Source of the DNA: Gammaproteobacteria bacterium | GTDB taxonomy: Bacteria; Pseudomonadota; Gammaproteobacteria; SZUA-229 | Direction: 5' to 3' | DNA length: 64,000 nucleotides | Assembly (NCBI GenBank): GCA_029882395.1 | Contig: JAOUKT010000003.1 | Location: 1 to 64,000 of the forward strand | In this document: positions 17,275 through 26,972 of the stretch, piece after piece | Layout of the letters: each line of letters begins with the position of its first letter | Position numbering within the stretch: position 1 is the stretch's first letter | Translations under genes and position numbers: made by a program | The notes under the pieces: generated by a model | Told to the model about the DNA's origin: nothing | The model's database searches: none | The model's input: only the letters and a program-made list of their open reading frames with translations

Positions 17275-17631
17275 TTACTTTTTATCAGACCAGACAGCAA
17301 ATTCATTGCCACTGGGTTCAGTAAAATGAAATCGCTGACCGCCTGGAAAAGAAAATATATCCTGTACGATAATGCCTCCAGCCTGTTTTATTTTGTTTAA
17401 CGTTGCGTTTAAGTCATCACTATAAAAAACGATCAGTGCTGAGCCTTTTGCAGCATCGGCATTTAAGTCTGCCTTGTAAAAGCCACCATCAAGCCCCTGA
17501 TTATCGAATGCTGTATATTCATCACCGAAATCTGTAAATGTCCAGCCAAAGGCTTTGCTAAAAAAGTCTTTTGTTTTTGCAAGGTCTCTGGCAGCATATT
17601 CAACGTAATTGATTTTTTCGTGTCTATTCAT
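17275..17631 (-). CDS. VOC family protein (glyoxalase/bleomycin-resistance fold)
   Basis: A 118-residue single-domain vicinal-oxygen-chelate protein. It opens INYVEYAARDLAKTKDFFSKAFGWTFTDFG and closes FPGGQRFHFTEPSGNEFAVWSD, both characteristic of the family, with the final metal-ligand Glu position in PSGNEFAVW. Such proteins include isomerases, dioxygenases and drug-binding proteins. No operon partner gives the substrate. It is separated from the GFA gene by 73 bases. Confidence 0.88.
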   Translation of the reverse strand: MNRHEKINYVEYAARDLAKTKDFFSKAFGWTFTDFGDEYTAFDNQGLDGGFYKADLNADAAKGSALIVFYSDDLNATLNKIKQAGGIIVQDIFSFPGGQRFHFTEPSGNEFAVWSDKK

Positions 17632-17672
17632 TGGAAAGTCCTTTTTTTTAAATCAGTTAATAAGCAAATGTT

Positions 17673-18350
17673 TTAACATTTTTTTATTCCGCTAAAGATT
17701 ATTGATGCCGCTTTTTGTGTCTTCGGGTGTATTGGCTCATCGATATGCAGTAGTTTCATCCCGTTGTTCAGATACAACAATTTCCATGCCTTCAGGCTAC
17801 GACAATACCACGGTGCTGGCTGACTGAAGTGCTCATTAAAACCGGCCCATGATCCTTGTCGCCAGCCATCGTTATAATCACCATCCGCCAAACCGACTTG
17901 CGGATGTAGGGTTTGCACTATGAACGCACCGCCTTTATTTAGCAATGAAGGCACTTGTGCAAAAAGATGTGTAACTGAGTCGTCTCCTAAAAGAGAAAAA
18001 TTACAAACAACCACGTCAAAGCTTTCTTTTAGCCTGTCCTGAGTTATCGCTTTATAGCTTAAGCATTTAAACCTGCCAACAGCCTCTTTCTGTGCTGCTG
18101 CTATTAACTCTGGCACCGCATCCAAGCCCAGCGCCTTTATACCCGTCTTCTCCAACTCACGCACTAACCAGCCCTCACCACATCCTGCATCAAGTACCGT
18201 TGCCGGCTGCCGGCTAGTGATTGCGTTGACAATGGCTTTATTGGTCACCAGTAAACGGCTTTCTATCTCATCTTCTCGTATTGCCTTTATCCAGCATCGG
18301 GCATTGGTTTTCCACGAGTCTATAATCTCCTCATCATTAAAGTGAGTCAT
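17673..18350 (-). CDS. Class I SAM-dependent methyltransferase
   Basis: A 225-residue methyltransferase. The SAM-binding glycine motif is VLDAGCGEGWLVREL (about residue 60), the acidic strand-2 residue is in ALGLDAVPEL, and motif IV-like FDVVVCNFSLL follows. I start at the ATG giving MTHFND, which has GGGAAAG upstream, rather than the TTG one codon earlier. Its last third (GFNEHFSQPAPWYCRSLKAW) resembles small-molecule or quinone-type methyltransferases, but I cannot assign a substrate. The gene overlaps no neighbour. Confidence 0.85.
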   Translation of the reverse strand: MTHFNDEEIIDSWKTNARCWIKAIREDEIESRLLVTNKAIVNAITSRQPATVLDAGCGEGWLVRELEKTGIKALGLDAVPELIAAAQKEAVGRFKCLSYKAITQDRLKESFDVVVCNFSLLGDDSVTHLFAQVPSLLNKGGAFIVQTLHPQVGLADGDYNDGWRQGSWAGFNEHFSQPAPWYCRSLKAWKLLYLNNGMKLLHIDEPIHPKTQKAASIIFSGIKKC

Positions 18351-18379
18351 CAATCTTTCCCTGTATCATCAGATATCCG

Positions 18380-19183
18380 TTACCATATAAATGCACTCGT
18401 CGTTTTACCTAATACGTTTCCTGCAAATGCCAGCTTAGCCGGCGTGTTGGTACAGCCATAACAAACATGCAGCGGCATTAAATGTTCTTCACTGGGGTGG
18501 CAGTATCTTGCAAACGGTGCATTACTCCATGACAGCAAATCCTGCTTCCGCTGGCTTTCTGTTATTTTATCGTTTGTACAAACGTCTCTTAACCAGTGCT
18601 CAAATGCCAGGTTTTTTTCATCCGCCTCTGCATTGCCAGGGTGAAAAAATGCTGCCATATTGTGAAAGCTAAAACCTGAGCCCAATATCAGTATATTGTC
18701 ATCTCTCAGTGATGATAAGGCTTTGCCGATATCGATATGCTTTTGTGGGTCAAGCTCATTTAATAACGATATTTGCACACAGGGTATCTGCGCAGCTGGA
18801 AACATAATTTTTAACGGCACAAAGACGCCGTGATCAAAACCACGCTGATTATCTAATCTGACGTCAATGCCACTACTTGTCAGTAATGCGGCCATTTTTG
18901 CAGCCAGCTGTGGACTTCCTTTTGCGGCATATTCGATCTCATAGGCCTTATCGGGAAAGCCACTATAATCGTAAAGCAAAGGCGGCTTCTCTGCGCCTGT
19001 GATCGTCACCGTTGTTTCTTGCCAGTGCGCGCTAATCACCACTATGGCCGATGGCCGGACCAGTTTGCGCGAGATAGCCTTTAGAAAAGCGACCATTTCT
19101 TCGTGAGCCTTATCCGCCAGCAAAGGCAAAGGACCACCGCCGTGTGGTATGAACAGAACCGGGCTTTGTACAGGCTTCATCAT
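18380..19183 (-). CDS. Extradiol ring-cleavage dioxygenase, class III (DODA/LigB, YgiD-like)
   Basis: A 267-residue non-haem dioxygenase-like protein. The expected metal-ligand histidines are visible: FIPHGGGPLPLL near the start, VVISAHWQE about residue 52, and FDHGVFVPLKIMFP about residue 117. HPSEEHLMPLHVCYG follows near the C-terminus. The family includes E. coli YgiD (a 4,5-DOPA extradiol dioxygenase) and plant DODA. Length matches YgiD (about 262-271). The physiological substrate in bacteria is usually unknown. It lies 29 bases upstream of the methyltransferase. Confidence 0.9.
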   Translation of the reverse strand: MMKPVQSPVLFIPHGGGPLPLLADKAHEEMVAFLKAISRKLVRPSAIVVISAHWQETTVTITGAEKPPLLYDYSGFPDKAYEIEYAAKGSPQLAAKMAALLTSSGIDVRLDNQRGFDHGVFVPLKIMFPAAQIPCVQISLLNELDPQKHIDIGKALSSLRDDNILILGSGFSFHNMAAFFHPGNAEADEKNLAFEHWLRDVCTNDKITESQRKQDLLSWSNAPFARYCHPSEEHLMPLHVCYGCTNTPAKLAFAGNVLGKTTSAFIW

Positions 19184-19201
19184 CGTTAATATTCTACCCG
19201 A

Positions 19202-19624
19202 TTAGGTTATCCGGTAAGCAATGATGACCCACATTGTCCAGAGTATAAGACTGCTAATAAGGTATGCATAAAAGCGGTGCATCACCTGATTGTAGGTAAT
19301 ATGAATAATGCTGTGCAGGTATCTAAACACTACATATAAAGCAGCCAGAATCAGCATCAGCTGATCGGCTGTCCGGGTTATATATAGTGTGATTATTGCC
19401 AGATAAAACAATACCGGCATTTCAAACTGATTACTGAAGTTATCTGATACGGCGGCGACAGATTTGAGCAGTCTGGCTGCATCTGCTGAATTGCATAACG
19501 CTTGCGCGTTAATATTTTTTTTTCTCATCTCGGCTATTCTGGTTTGATACATCACCAGCCAGACAATGGCTGTTAATAAAACCTGAGCAAGCAGAGGTAA
19601 TAATATAAGCTGCGTGAGACTCAT
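19202..19624 (-). CDS. MAPEG family membrane protein
   Basis: A 140-residue protein with four hydrophobic segments. The start at 19624 is chosen because GGAG precedes that ATG; a longer TTG start (19663) has no ribosome site. The central segment SDNFSNQFEMPVLFYLAIITLYI and VVFRYLHSIIHITYNQVMHRFYAY carry the MAPEG hallmarks: NQFE, and RYLHS followed by an N..RF motif. Eukaryotic MAPEG enzymes use glutathione; bacterial ones are mostly untested. It lies just upstream of the DODA gene, 18 bases away. Confidence 0.85.
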   Translation of the reverse strand: MSLTQLILLPLLAQVLLTAIVWLVMYQTRIAEMRKKNINAQALCNSADAARLLKSVAAVSDNFSNQFEMPVLFYLAIITLYITRTADQLMLILAALYVVFRYLHSIIHITYNQVMHRFYAYLISSLILWTMWVIIAYRIT

Positions 19625-19832
19625 TAGACGGGCTCCATTAATTCTAATGACTTTATTTGGCAATGCTAATTGTGGTTGCCAGTGATCTGTTGGCTATTAT
19701 TTTTTTAGTATAACGTCTCATTTATATGAGCCAACATATCATAACTATTTTTAAGCTTGCCGACATCAAAATACAGTTATGCCCTTATTCTTTGGCCACT
19801 TTTCATAACCAAAGATCTCTTCAGAACAGTCC

Positions 19833-19952
19833 ATGTATTGGCTTTACTTAAACACGTTGTTGAATGCAGTTCGTCACTGTGCATATTTTACAGGTCATGA
19901 TACAGGTTCAGAGCTGAAACGGGTAATGCCGGGCATTGAAAAAGCAGCCTAA
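19833..19952 (+). other. Possible 39-codon small ORF in the MAPEG-mnmE gap
   Basis: The only structure in the 360-base gap 19625-19984 is a short plus-strand frame: MYWLYLNTLLNAVRHCAYF then TGHDTGSELKRVMPGIEKAA. The frame also reads through upstream codons to a stop at about 19804, so it may be a remnant of a longer gene. No good ribosome site precedes the ATG. It could be non-coding. Confidence 0.2.
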
Positions 19953-19984
19953 GTTTAGAGCTGTTTTTGATATACACAAACGCC

Positions 19985-21325
19985 TTATTTACCGATACAA
20001 AAACTACTAAATATTCTGCCCAGCAAGTCATCACTGGAAAATTCGCCGGTGATTTCGGCTAACGCATTTTGAGCTGTTTTCAGTTCTTCGGCGATGAGCT
20101 CTCCGGCCTGGATGGTTTTCAGGTTTTGTTGCGCGGCCATAATGCTTTGCCGGGCTGTGTCGAGTGCGGTTAAATGGCGGCGACGCGCCATGAATTGACC
20201 TTCTGTTGATTGTTCGAAGCCCATGCATTGTTTGAGGTGTGTCTTTAACAGATCGATGCCTTCGCCGGTTTTGGCCGATAAGGCTATTTGGGTTGCTTTA
20301 TCGTCTTGCGTAATGCCGGCAATCTCACCACTGATATCAATCTTATTGTAAATTCTTGTTATTTCGATACTTTTAGGCAGGTTTTCGATGAGTTTGTCAT
20401 CATTTGACTGCTGTTGATCAACGACCAGTAAAATTCTGTCCGCTTTTTCGATTTCTAACCAGGCCCGACGCACACCTTCTTGTTCTACCGGGTCGTCTGT
20501 CTCTCGCAAGCCTGCGGTATCAATCACATGCAACGGCATGCCATCAATCTGGATATGCTCACGCAATACGTCACGGGTCGTGCCTTCGATGTGAGTAACT
20601 ATCGCAGATTCACGCCCGGATAAGGCATTCAGCAAACTCGATTTGCCGGCATTGGGGCGCCCGGCGATGACCACGGTCATGCCTTCGCGCAAAAGGCTGC
20701 CCTGGCGAGCTGATGCCAAAACCTGGTCAATGCTATTCATCAGGCTGTCTAGCTCATCGCTAACATGCGCATCGGCTAAAAAATCGATTTCTTCTTCCGG
20801 AAAATCCAGTGCGGCTTCTACGTAGATCCTAAGCTGTATCAATTGCTCGAGTAGATCGGTAATCAGCGTAGAAAACTCACCCTGCATTGAACGCACTGCG
20901 GCTCGCGCTGCTTCTGTACTGTCGGCCTCAATTAAATCGGCGATAGCCTCGGCTTGTGCCAGATCAATTTTATCATTTAAAAAAGCGCGTTCTGAGAATT
21001 CTCCGGCATGGGCAATGCGTGCACCCAGCTCACAAACTCGGCTCAAAAGCATATCCATAACGACCGGGCCACCATGACCCTGCAGTTCTATGACATCTTC
21101 GCCTGTAAAAGAGTGTGGCGTCTTAAAATACAATGCGATACCGCGATCAATCACCTCATGATTGCGGTCATAAAAAGGGCAATAATCGGCATTGCGTGGC
21201 GTTGGTGTTTTTTTGAGTATTTTATCGGCAATTTCGAGGCATTTAGGCCCCGATATTCTGACGATACCTACCCCACCACGGCCTGTAGGGGTCGCGATGG
21301 CGGCTATGGTATCAGTAGATTCCAT
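19985..21325 (-). CDS. mnmE: tRNA modification GTPase MnmE (TrmE)
   Basis: A 446-residue enzyme that works with MnmG to make 5-carboxymethylaminomethyl-type modifications on wobble uridine of certain tRNAs. Visible parts: an N-terminal tetrahydrofolate-binding domain opening with [22 protein letters not shown], a G domain with GRPNAGKSS (about residue 220), DTAGLRE and NKID, and the invariant C-terminal FCIGK. Length matches the family (about 450). It lies 26 bases downstream of yidC on the same strand, the usual end of the rpmH-rnpA-yidD-yidC-mnmE block. mnmG is not in the window. Confidence 0.97.
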   Translation of the reverse strand: MESTDTIAAIATPTGRGGVGIVRISGPKCLEIADKILKKTPTPRNADYCPFYDRNHEVIDRGIALYFKTPHSFTGEDVIELQGHGGPVVMDMLLSRVCELGARIAHAGEFSERAFLNDKIDLAQAEAIADLIEADSTEAARAAVRSMQGEFSTLITDLLEQLIQLRIYVEAALDFPEEEIDFLADAHVSDELDSLMNSIDQVLASARQGSLLREGMTVVIAGRPNAGKSSLLNALSGRESAIVTHIEGTTRDVLREHIQIDGMPLHVIDTAGLRETDDPVEQEGVRRAWLEIEKADRILLVVDQQQSNDDKLIENLPKSIEITRIYNKIDISGEIAGITQDDKATQIALSAKTGEGIDLLKTHLKQCMGFEQSTEGQFMARRRHLTALDTARQSIMAAQQNLKTIQAGELIAEELKTAQNALAEITGEFSSDDLLGRIFSSFCIGK

Positions 21326-21351
21326 CAGTGACGGGCTTTCGAATTGTGCTG

Positions 21352-23034
21352 CTACTTATCTGCGCCCGCTTCAATGCGCTTGGTAATAATATATTGTTGG
21401 GTAATCGATAATATGTTGTTGACTACCCAGTACAGAACCAGACCCGAAGGGAAGAAGGCAAAGAACACGGTGAAAATAATCGGCATGAACTGGAATACTT
21501 TCTTTTGAATAGGATCCATTGGTGCAGGGTTTAATTTAAACTGCACAAACATTGAGATACCCATCAGCAATGGCAAGATGAAGAACGGGTCTTTTTCTGA
21601 CAGGTTATCCAGCCACAGCATAAACGGTGCATTACGCATTTCGACACTTTCTAGCAGTACCCAATATAACGCGATAAAGACCGGAATTTGCACTAACATC
21701 GGGAAACAACCACCAAGCGGGTTAATTTTCTCTGTTTTGTACATTTCCATCATGGCTTTGCTCATGGCCTGGCGGTCATCACCAAATCGCTCTTTCAGTG
21801 ATTTAAGACGCGGTCCAAGTTTGCGCATTTTAGCCATTGAGCGGTAACTGGCTTCTGATAATTTATAAAAAATCAGTTTTACGGTAATGGTCAGGAAGAT
21901 GATAGCCCAGCCCCAGTTACCAAAGAAATCAAAGAAGAATTCCAGCAACCAGAACAAAGGTTTGGCGATAATCGTCAGAAAGCCATAATCGACGGTTAAT
22001 TCCAGACCCGGTGCAATCGCTTCGAGCTGGTGCTGTAATTTAGGTCCCACCACCAACTTGCGACTAAACTCACCTGTTTCACCTGCTTTGATATTCAGTG
22101 CGGAAGAACGCAAACCCAACATGTAGCGGTTATCACCGGTTTGCTTGGCATAATAGAAGTTATTTTCTTCTGCATCCGGTACCCAGGACGCAAGGAAATA
22201 ATGCTGGATCATCGCTACCCAGCCGGCTTTGAAGGTAGCTGAAGAATCTATATCAAGACTCTTGTTTGCCATGTCAGAAAAATCAACTTTTGAATATTTG
22301 ACTTCTTCGTTATAAATAACGCCACCGGTATAGGTGTAGATGAACTGGTTATCTTTGGACTGCGGCTCTGCCATGATTAACTGGCTGTACTGGCTACCAT
22401 TCCAGTCAGACGCTGGTGTGATTTTATGGCTAACAGCAATCTCATAACTGCCCCGTTTGAAGCTGATGCTTTTCACAAAACGGTCGCCTTGTTCAGACTG
22501 CCAGAACAAATTGACTACAATTTCATCCTGCCCGTCTTCTAAGCTGTAACGACTTTGCTCCGCATGATAAAGCGTATGATGTGACGGTGCCTTTGATGCG
22601 GCAGATACCAAACCCGATTGTGCTATCGAAAACTTATCAAATTCCCCACCCATTAACAGGAACGGTTCATCTGAATCGGCATCTTGTGGGTAATCAATCA
22701 GTTTGACCACGCTGAAGTCACCGCCGCGCGTATCAATCTCTACTATTAACTTATCCGTAGTAACAGTCACCCGTTGTTGCTCGGCTTTGGCTGCTAATGC
22801 TGACATCTCGGGCATGCCTTTGCTGTCCGGCATTGGCATGGCTGCTGGCATATCATCGGCAACAGGCTTGGCGGCGCCCGGTACATCACTCGCTATTGTT
22901 GAAGCGTCTTTTGCAGTGGATTGATTGCTGATGGCCTGTTCTGGCTGTGGGCCATAATCTTGCTGCCAGCTGCCCCATAATAAAAACAACAACATGGCCA
23001 GAGAGATATATAAAAGTGTGCGTTGATTTTCCAT
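21352..23034 (-). CDS. yidC: Membrane protein insertase YidC
   Basis: A 560-residue inner-membrane insertase. It has an N-terminal anchor ([24 protein letters not shown]), a large periplasmic domain of the gammaproteobacterial type (about residues 60-340), and the conserved core. The core contains [20 protein letters not shown], the cytoplasmic loop [19 protein letters not shown] and three more membrane segments ending with [14 protein letters not shown]. It inserts proteins alone or with SecYEG. It follows yidD by 54 bases in the origin-proximal block. Confidence 0.97.
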   Translation of the reverse strand: MENQRTLLYISLAMLLFLLWGSWQQDYGPQPEQAISNQSTAKDASTIASDVPGAAKPVADDMPAAMPMPDSKGMPEMSALAAKAEQQRVTVTTDKLIVEIDTRGGDFSVVKLIDYPQDADSDEPFLLMGGEFDKFSIAQSGLVSAASKAPSHHTLYHAEQSRYSLEDGQDEIVVNLFWQSEQGDRFVKSISFKRGSYEIAVSHKITPASDWNGSQYSQLIMAEPQSKDNQFIYTYTGGVIYNEEVKYSKVDFSDMANKSLDIDSSATFKAGWVAMIQHYFLASWVPDAEENNFYYAKQTGDNRYMLGLRSSALNIKAGETGEFSRKLVVGPKLQHQLEAIAPGLELTVDYGFLTIIAKPLFWLLEFFFDFFGNWGWAIIFLTITVKLIFYKLSEASYRSMAKMRKLGPRLKSLKERFGDDRQAMSKAMMEMYKTEKINPLGGCFPMLVQIPVFIALYWVLLESVEMRNAPFMLWLDNLSEKDPFFILPLLMGISMFVQFKLNPAPMDPIQKKVFQFMPIIFTVFFAFFPSGLVLYWVVNNILSITQQYIITKRIEAGADK

Positions 23035-23088
23035 CAGTCTGATTCTTCTTTTGTCTGCAAATAACTGTTAAAACAGTTTTATAGTGAA

Positions 23089-23331
23089 TTAATGTTTGTG
23101 CTTACAGCTGTGTTTATGCTCCGGTACCGGATCATAACCCCCTTCATGCCAGGGGTGACAACTAAACAAACGTTTTGTGGCTAACCAGCTACCTCGCAAA
23201 ATACCATGATTTTGCAATGCTTCGATAGCATAACTTGAGCAGCTGGGCGTAAAACGACAATGCTGTCCCAATACTGGACTCAGCACAATCTGATAAGCAC
23301 GAATGATATATATAAAGAGTCTACGCATCAT
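23089..23331 (-). CDS. yidD: Membrane protein insertion efficiency factor YidD
   Basis: An 80-residue protein of the YidD (COG0759) family. Signature residues are [27 protein letters not shown] and a later [13 protein letters not shown]. YidD helps YidC-dependent insertion. Its start overlaps the end of rnpA by 11 bases, as commonly found, so it is translationally linked to it. A second ATG one codon later is an equally possible start. The C-terminus is rich in His and Lys. Confidence 0.95.
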   Translation of the reverse strand: MMRRLFIYIIRAYQIVLSPVLGQHCRFTPSCSSYAIEALQNHGILRGSWLATKRLFSCHPWHEGGYDPVPEHKHSCKHKH

Positions 23332-23695
23332 CAGCTACCCCGGGTTCGGTCTTGCTTAACTTGTTCCACAGTTTATTAAACGATGCGTTCAATTCTTTAT
23401 TGCCTGCTTTTACGGCACTGGGCCTGGCCAGGACAACAAAATCGGCATACTGCAGTTGAAGACGTTTTAAGCGAAAGGTTTCTCTAGCCAGGCGTTTGAT
23501 ACGGTTTCGCTCAACAGCATGTTTTGATACTTTTTTTGATATTGCCAGCCCTAACCGAGGTTGATTAAGGTCATTTGCGGTGTAGAAAACCGTCAAATGG
23601 CGGTCACTCGCTTTTTTCGCAGCATTAAACACACGTTTAAACTCTGCAGGCTTTAAGAGCTTTGCGCACTTGGGAAAGTGCGCATTAGCGGTCAT
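23321..23695 (-). CDS. rnpA: Ribonuclease P protein component
   Basis: A 124-residue basic protein that assists the catalytic RNase P RNA in trimming tRNA 5' ends. The family signature around [14 protein letters not shown] is present (about residues 62-76). The start is taken at the ATG; a TTG one codon earlier is also in frame. It is flanked by rpmH upstream and yidD downstream, the nearly universal order next to the origin. Confidence 0.95.
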   Translation of the reverse strand: MTANAHFPKCAKLLKPAEFKRVFNAAKKASDRHLTVFYTANDLNQPRLGLAISKKVSKHAVERNRIKRLARETFRLKRLQLQYADFVVLARPSAVKAGNKELNASFNKLWNKLSKTEPGVADDA

Positions 23696-23721
23696 CAATA
23701 TCTCTAACTATTATAAAGATA

Positions 23722-23856
23722 TTAAGCCGTTAAGCGCTTACGGCCTTTTGCACGTCTCGCTTTTACTACAGCACGACCACCTTTAGTTGCCATGCGAGCG
23801 CGATAACCATGTGTACGAGCACGTTTAATACGGCTAGGTTGAAATGTTCTTTTCAT
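23722..23856 (-). CDS. rpmH: 50S ribosomal protein L34
   Basis: A 44-residue, strongly basic ribosomal protein read from [19 protein letters not shown] through to GRKRLTA. Length and sequence match L34 closely. It is the first gene of the minus-strand block that continues into rnpA, yidD, yidC and mnmE. The gap of about 300 bases to dnaA holds its promoter and that of dnaA. Confidence 0.97.
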   Translation of the reverse strand: MKRTFQPSRIKRARTHGYRARMATKGGRAVVKARRAKGRKRLTA

Positions 23857-23946
23857 ATCACTGATATCCAGATAGAGCTATAAAATCGAACCGCGGATTT
23901 TACTTGCTCCAGCTAGTAAATGCAAAGCTTTATTGGTGCTTTTAAC

Positions 23947-23989
23947 TTATCCACAATATATCAAAAATACGCATGATATCTGTGGATAA
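23947..23989. other. Pair of perfect DnaA boxes upstream of dnaA
   Basis: TTATCCACA at 23947-23955 (plus) and TGTGGATAA at 23981-23989 (minus) are both perfect 9-mers in inverted orientation, 34 bases apart. They lie in the 306-base rpmH-dnaA gap, which is otherwise AT-rich with no other structure I recognise. They may mediate dnaA autoregulation or form one half of a two-part origin. Confidence 0.85.
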
Positions 23990-24162
23990 CTTTCCCCCGG
24001 AAGGCTAAAATAGCGGCCTGATCTTTTTAGGCTGGCGATGCCATGACAGCTTATTCTCTTTCTCTTATAAGATCATTTTCATTTTTTACAGATCACACTG
24101 TAATGCTTCTTGTTTGTCATCACTAATGATTTCAGCTTGGAGCTTTTGGGGGAACATCCACA

Positions 24163-25548
24163 TTGTCCGACACTATCTGGCTTGCGTGTTTACAGGCACT
24201 TGAAGACACGCTGACCGAGCAACAACTCAATACCTGGATTCGTCCATTACATGCCATTGAAGAGAATAATGGCCTGAGCTTGCTGGCGCCTAACCAGTTT
24301 GTTTTAAACTGGGTTAAAGGTAATTACTTTACGCAGATACAAACCATTGTGAAAAAAGTTACTGAATCTGAGGATTTTTTGGTTAATTTAGCCATAGGCA
24401 GCCAAAAAAAATCCGCTATAAAACGTGAATTTAACAGGGATTTGCCCGATAGCCTGGCAGAGAAATTACAACAGGTCACACGCACACAGATCACTGAGTC
24501 TAATCTCGATATCCCTGCAGCAGGCTTCGTTTCTAATCTCAATCCGAATTATACCTTTGAACAATTTGTTGAAGGCAAATCTAACCAGTTAGCCTGTGCG
24601 GCTGCCAAGCAGGTCGCGGAAACGCCCGGACAGGCTTATAACCCTTTTTTCATCTATGGCGGTGTAGGTCTGGGTAAAACCCATTTAATGCACGCAATAG
24701 GTAACCAGATTTTAGAAACTAACCCTAACGCTAAAGTGGCCTATCTGCACTCTGAGCGTTTTGTCTCTCATATGATTAAAGCGTTGCAACATAAAATGAT
24801 CGATGAGTTTAAGCAGTATTATCGTTCACTGGACGCATTGTTAATCGATGATATACAGTTCTTTGCCCGTAAGAACTCTTCACAAGAAGAATTTTTTCAT
24901 ACCTTCAATACTCTGCTTGAAGGCAACCGGCAGATTATTTTAACCTGTGACCGTTACCCAAAAGAGATTGATGGCCTGGAAGACCGCCTTAAGTCCCGTT
25001 TTGGTTGGGGATTAACACAGGCTATAGAACCCCCCGAACTGGAAACACGAGTTGCTATCTTGCACAAAAAGGCAGAAGAACATGGCCTTGTGATCCCGGA
25101 CGATACGGCTTTTTTCATCGCTAAGCGCATCCGTTCTAATATTCGTGAACTTGAAGGGGCTTTGCGCCGAGTCAGCGCAACGGCCCGTTTTACCGGCAGC
25201 TCAATTAATATCGAATTTGCAAAAGAAGCATTAAAAGACCTGATTGCACAACACGATAAACAGGTCACCATTGAAAACATTCAAAAGACCGTGGCGGAGT
25301 ATTTTAAAATCCGTATTTCAGATTTATTATCCAACCGTCGCAGCCGCTCCATTACACGACCTCGACAAATGGCCATGGCGTTATCAAAAGAATTAACGAA
25401 CCACAGTTTGCCGGAAATAGGCGCCGCTTTTGGTGGCCGCGATCATACAACGGTTATTCATGCCTGTAAGAAAGTGGTCGAGCTCAGAGAATCGGATATG
25501 CGCATAGATGAAGACTATAAAAACCTTTACCGCATATTAAGTACCTAA
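24163..25548 (+). CDS. dnaA: Chromosomal replication initiator DnaA
   Basis: A 461-residue AAA+ initiator. Domain I starts [21 protein letters not shown]. The ATPase core has Walker [10 protein letters not shown] (about residue 166) and Walker [11 protein letters not shown]. The C-terminal DNA-binding domain has the signature [14 protein letters not shown] (about residue 424). The start is a TTG preceded by GGGGGA about 10 bases upstream, giving [10 protein letters not shown]; a weak start codon is common for dnaA. DnaA boxes lie both upstream and downstream, consistent with origin linkage and autoregulation. Confidence 0.97.
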   Translation: MSDTIWLACLQALEDTLTEQQLNTWIRPLHAIEENNGLSLLAPNQFVLNWVKGNYFTQIQTIVKKVTESEDFLVNLAIGSQKKSAIKREFNRDLPDSLAEKLQQVTRTQITESNLDIPAAGFVSNLNPNYTFEQFVEGKSNQLACAAAKQVAETPGQAYNPFFIYGGVGLGKTHLMHAIGNQILETNPNAKVAYLHSERFVSHMIKALQHKMIDEFKQYYRSLDALLIDDIQFFARKNSSQEEFFHTFNTLLEGNRQIILTCDRYPKEIDGLEDRLKSRFGWGLTQAIEPPELETRVAILHKKAEEHGLVIPDDTAFFIAKRIRSNIRELEGALRRVSATARFTGSSINIEFAKEALKDLIAQHDKQVTIENIQKTVAEYFKIRISDLLSNRRSRSITRPRQMAMALSKELTNHSLPEIGAAFGGRDHTTVIHACKKVVELRESDMRIDEDYKNLYRILST

Positions 25549-25833
25549 GCGTTTAAAAAAAGCCATCCGTACTACTTCAGCAGAAGGCTTCGGGATATAA
25601 TGTGATTTGCTTGTGGATAAACGCTTAACGAAGACGGTATAAAATGATGACTTAAAGTTATCCACATGTTGTTTGCATTATACTCGCAACTTAATGGCAC
25701 TTTATTAGACTGATATTTGCACGCTAAGCGACTGAGATATAACACAAATTCTGAGTTATCCCCGAATTTAAGGGATACTTATTACTACTACTATTTTTAT
25801 ATAAAAAAACAAATTATATTAATAAGGTAAGCT
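25549..25833. other. oriC: Probable oriC (dnaA-dnaN intergenic region)
   Basis: The 285-base gap has DnaA boxes TGTGGATAA (25612-25620, minus) and TTATCCACA (25658-25666, plus), both perfect, and TTATCCCCG (25756-25764), imperfect. Fourteen bases further comes TTATTACTACTACTATTT (25779-25796). On the opposite strand it reads as six consecutive DnaA-trios, 3'-[G/A]A[T/A]-5'. An almost pure AT stretch to 25827 follows, a natural unwinding element. Box, trios and AT-rich DNA in this order match the known basal unwinding system. Strand bias of genes switches here too. Confidence 0.8.
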
Positions 25834-26934
25834 ATGAAACTTTCAATTCAAAGGGACGACCTCTTAAAACCCCTGCAACAAATAATTGGTGCTGTCGAAA
25901 AAAGACAAACAATGCCTGCGTTGTCTAATGTATTAATCCAATGCAATTCACAAGATTTGTCTTTAACAGCCACTGACCTGGAAATTGAATTGGTTTCAAA
26001 AATCAGTGTGATGAGCGATGAAGCAGGTGAAACCACATTGCCCGCTAAAAAGCTGCTGGATATCTGCAAATCATTATCGGATGACGCGCAACTGACGATC
26101 ACTCTGGACAAAGACAAAGCTATCGTTAAATCAGGCCGCAGTCGTTTCTCATTGGCAACATTACCTGCGTCAGACTTCCCTTCTCTTGAAGAGCTTACTG
26201 CTACGGTCAGCTTTAGCATTACCCAAAGCCAGTTTAAAACCGTGATTGAAAAAACAGCCTTTGCCATGGCGCAGCAGGATGTTCGTTATTACCTGAATGG
26301 TTTGTTATTTGACCTCAATGCTGAAGGTATTCGCTCAATTGCAACCGATGGCCACAGACTGTCATACAGTGAACAACTGGCCAGATTGAATATTTCAGAA
26401 AACATGCAAGTCATCATTCCCCGAAAAGGTATCTTAGAACTCAGCCGGTTGCTGCAACATAATGATGAAAATGTCGACATCAGCATTGCTAAAAACCATA
26501 TACGGGTCACTATCAACAATATTACCTTTACCTCCAAGCTTATTGATGGCCGTTTTCCAGACTACACACGTGTTATTCCCGAGAAAGGCGACAACCTGCT
26601 TGTGATCGATAGAAATGAGTTTAAACAAGCGCTGGTCAGGGCTTCGATTTTATCGAACGAAAAGTTCAGGGGTATTCGACTGTTGTTAAGCAGTACCATT
26701 ACTAAACTGCAATCACATAATCCAGACCATGAAGAAGCCGATGTCGAACTAGAGGCACAGTATCAGGGTGATGATATCGAGATAGGCTTCAATGTGAATT
26801 ACATGTTAGATGTGCTTAATGCCAGTTCATCCGATCAGGTACACATCAGTCTACAAGACTCGAACAGTAGTTGCCTGGTGCAATACCCGGATGATGATCA
26901 TTCTAAATACGTCATTATGCCAATGCGTTTATAG
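25834..26934 (+). CDS. dnaN: DNA polymerase III subunit beta (sliding clamp)
   Basis: A 366-residue clamp of the standard length, forming a ring dimer around DNA that tethers polymerase III. It opens MKLSIQRDDLLKPLQQIIGAVEKRQTMPALSNVL and closes with the conserved YVIMPMRL that lines the hydrophobic partner-binding pocket. Three similar domains of about 120 residues are expected. TAAGG lies upstream of the ATG. It is followed by recF 38 bases later. Confidence 0.97.
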   Translation: MKLSIQRDDLLKPLQQIIGAVEKRQTMPALSNVLIQCNSQDLSLTATDLEIELVSKISVMSDEAGETTLPAKKLLDICKSLSDDAQLTITLDKDKAIVKSGRSRFSLATLPASDFPSLEELTATVSFSITQSQFKTVIEKTAFAMAQQDVRYYLNGLLFDLNAEGIRSIATDGHRLSYSEQLARLNISENMQVIIPRKGILELSRLLQHNDENVDISIAKNHIRVTINNITFTSKLIDGRFPDYTRVIPEKGDNLLVIDRNEFKQALVRASILSNEKFRGIRLLLSSTITKLQSHNPDHEEADVELEAQYQGDDIEIGFNVNYMLDVLNASSSDQVHISLQDSNSSCLVQYPDDDHSKYVIMPMRL

Positions 26935-26972
26935 ACTCTGAGCATCAGACAACTGTCCTCTCAGCGACTAAG

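Noticed and set aside
24324-25280. Minus-strand open frames inside dnaA
   Set aside because: Antisense shadows of a highly conserved gene.
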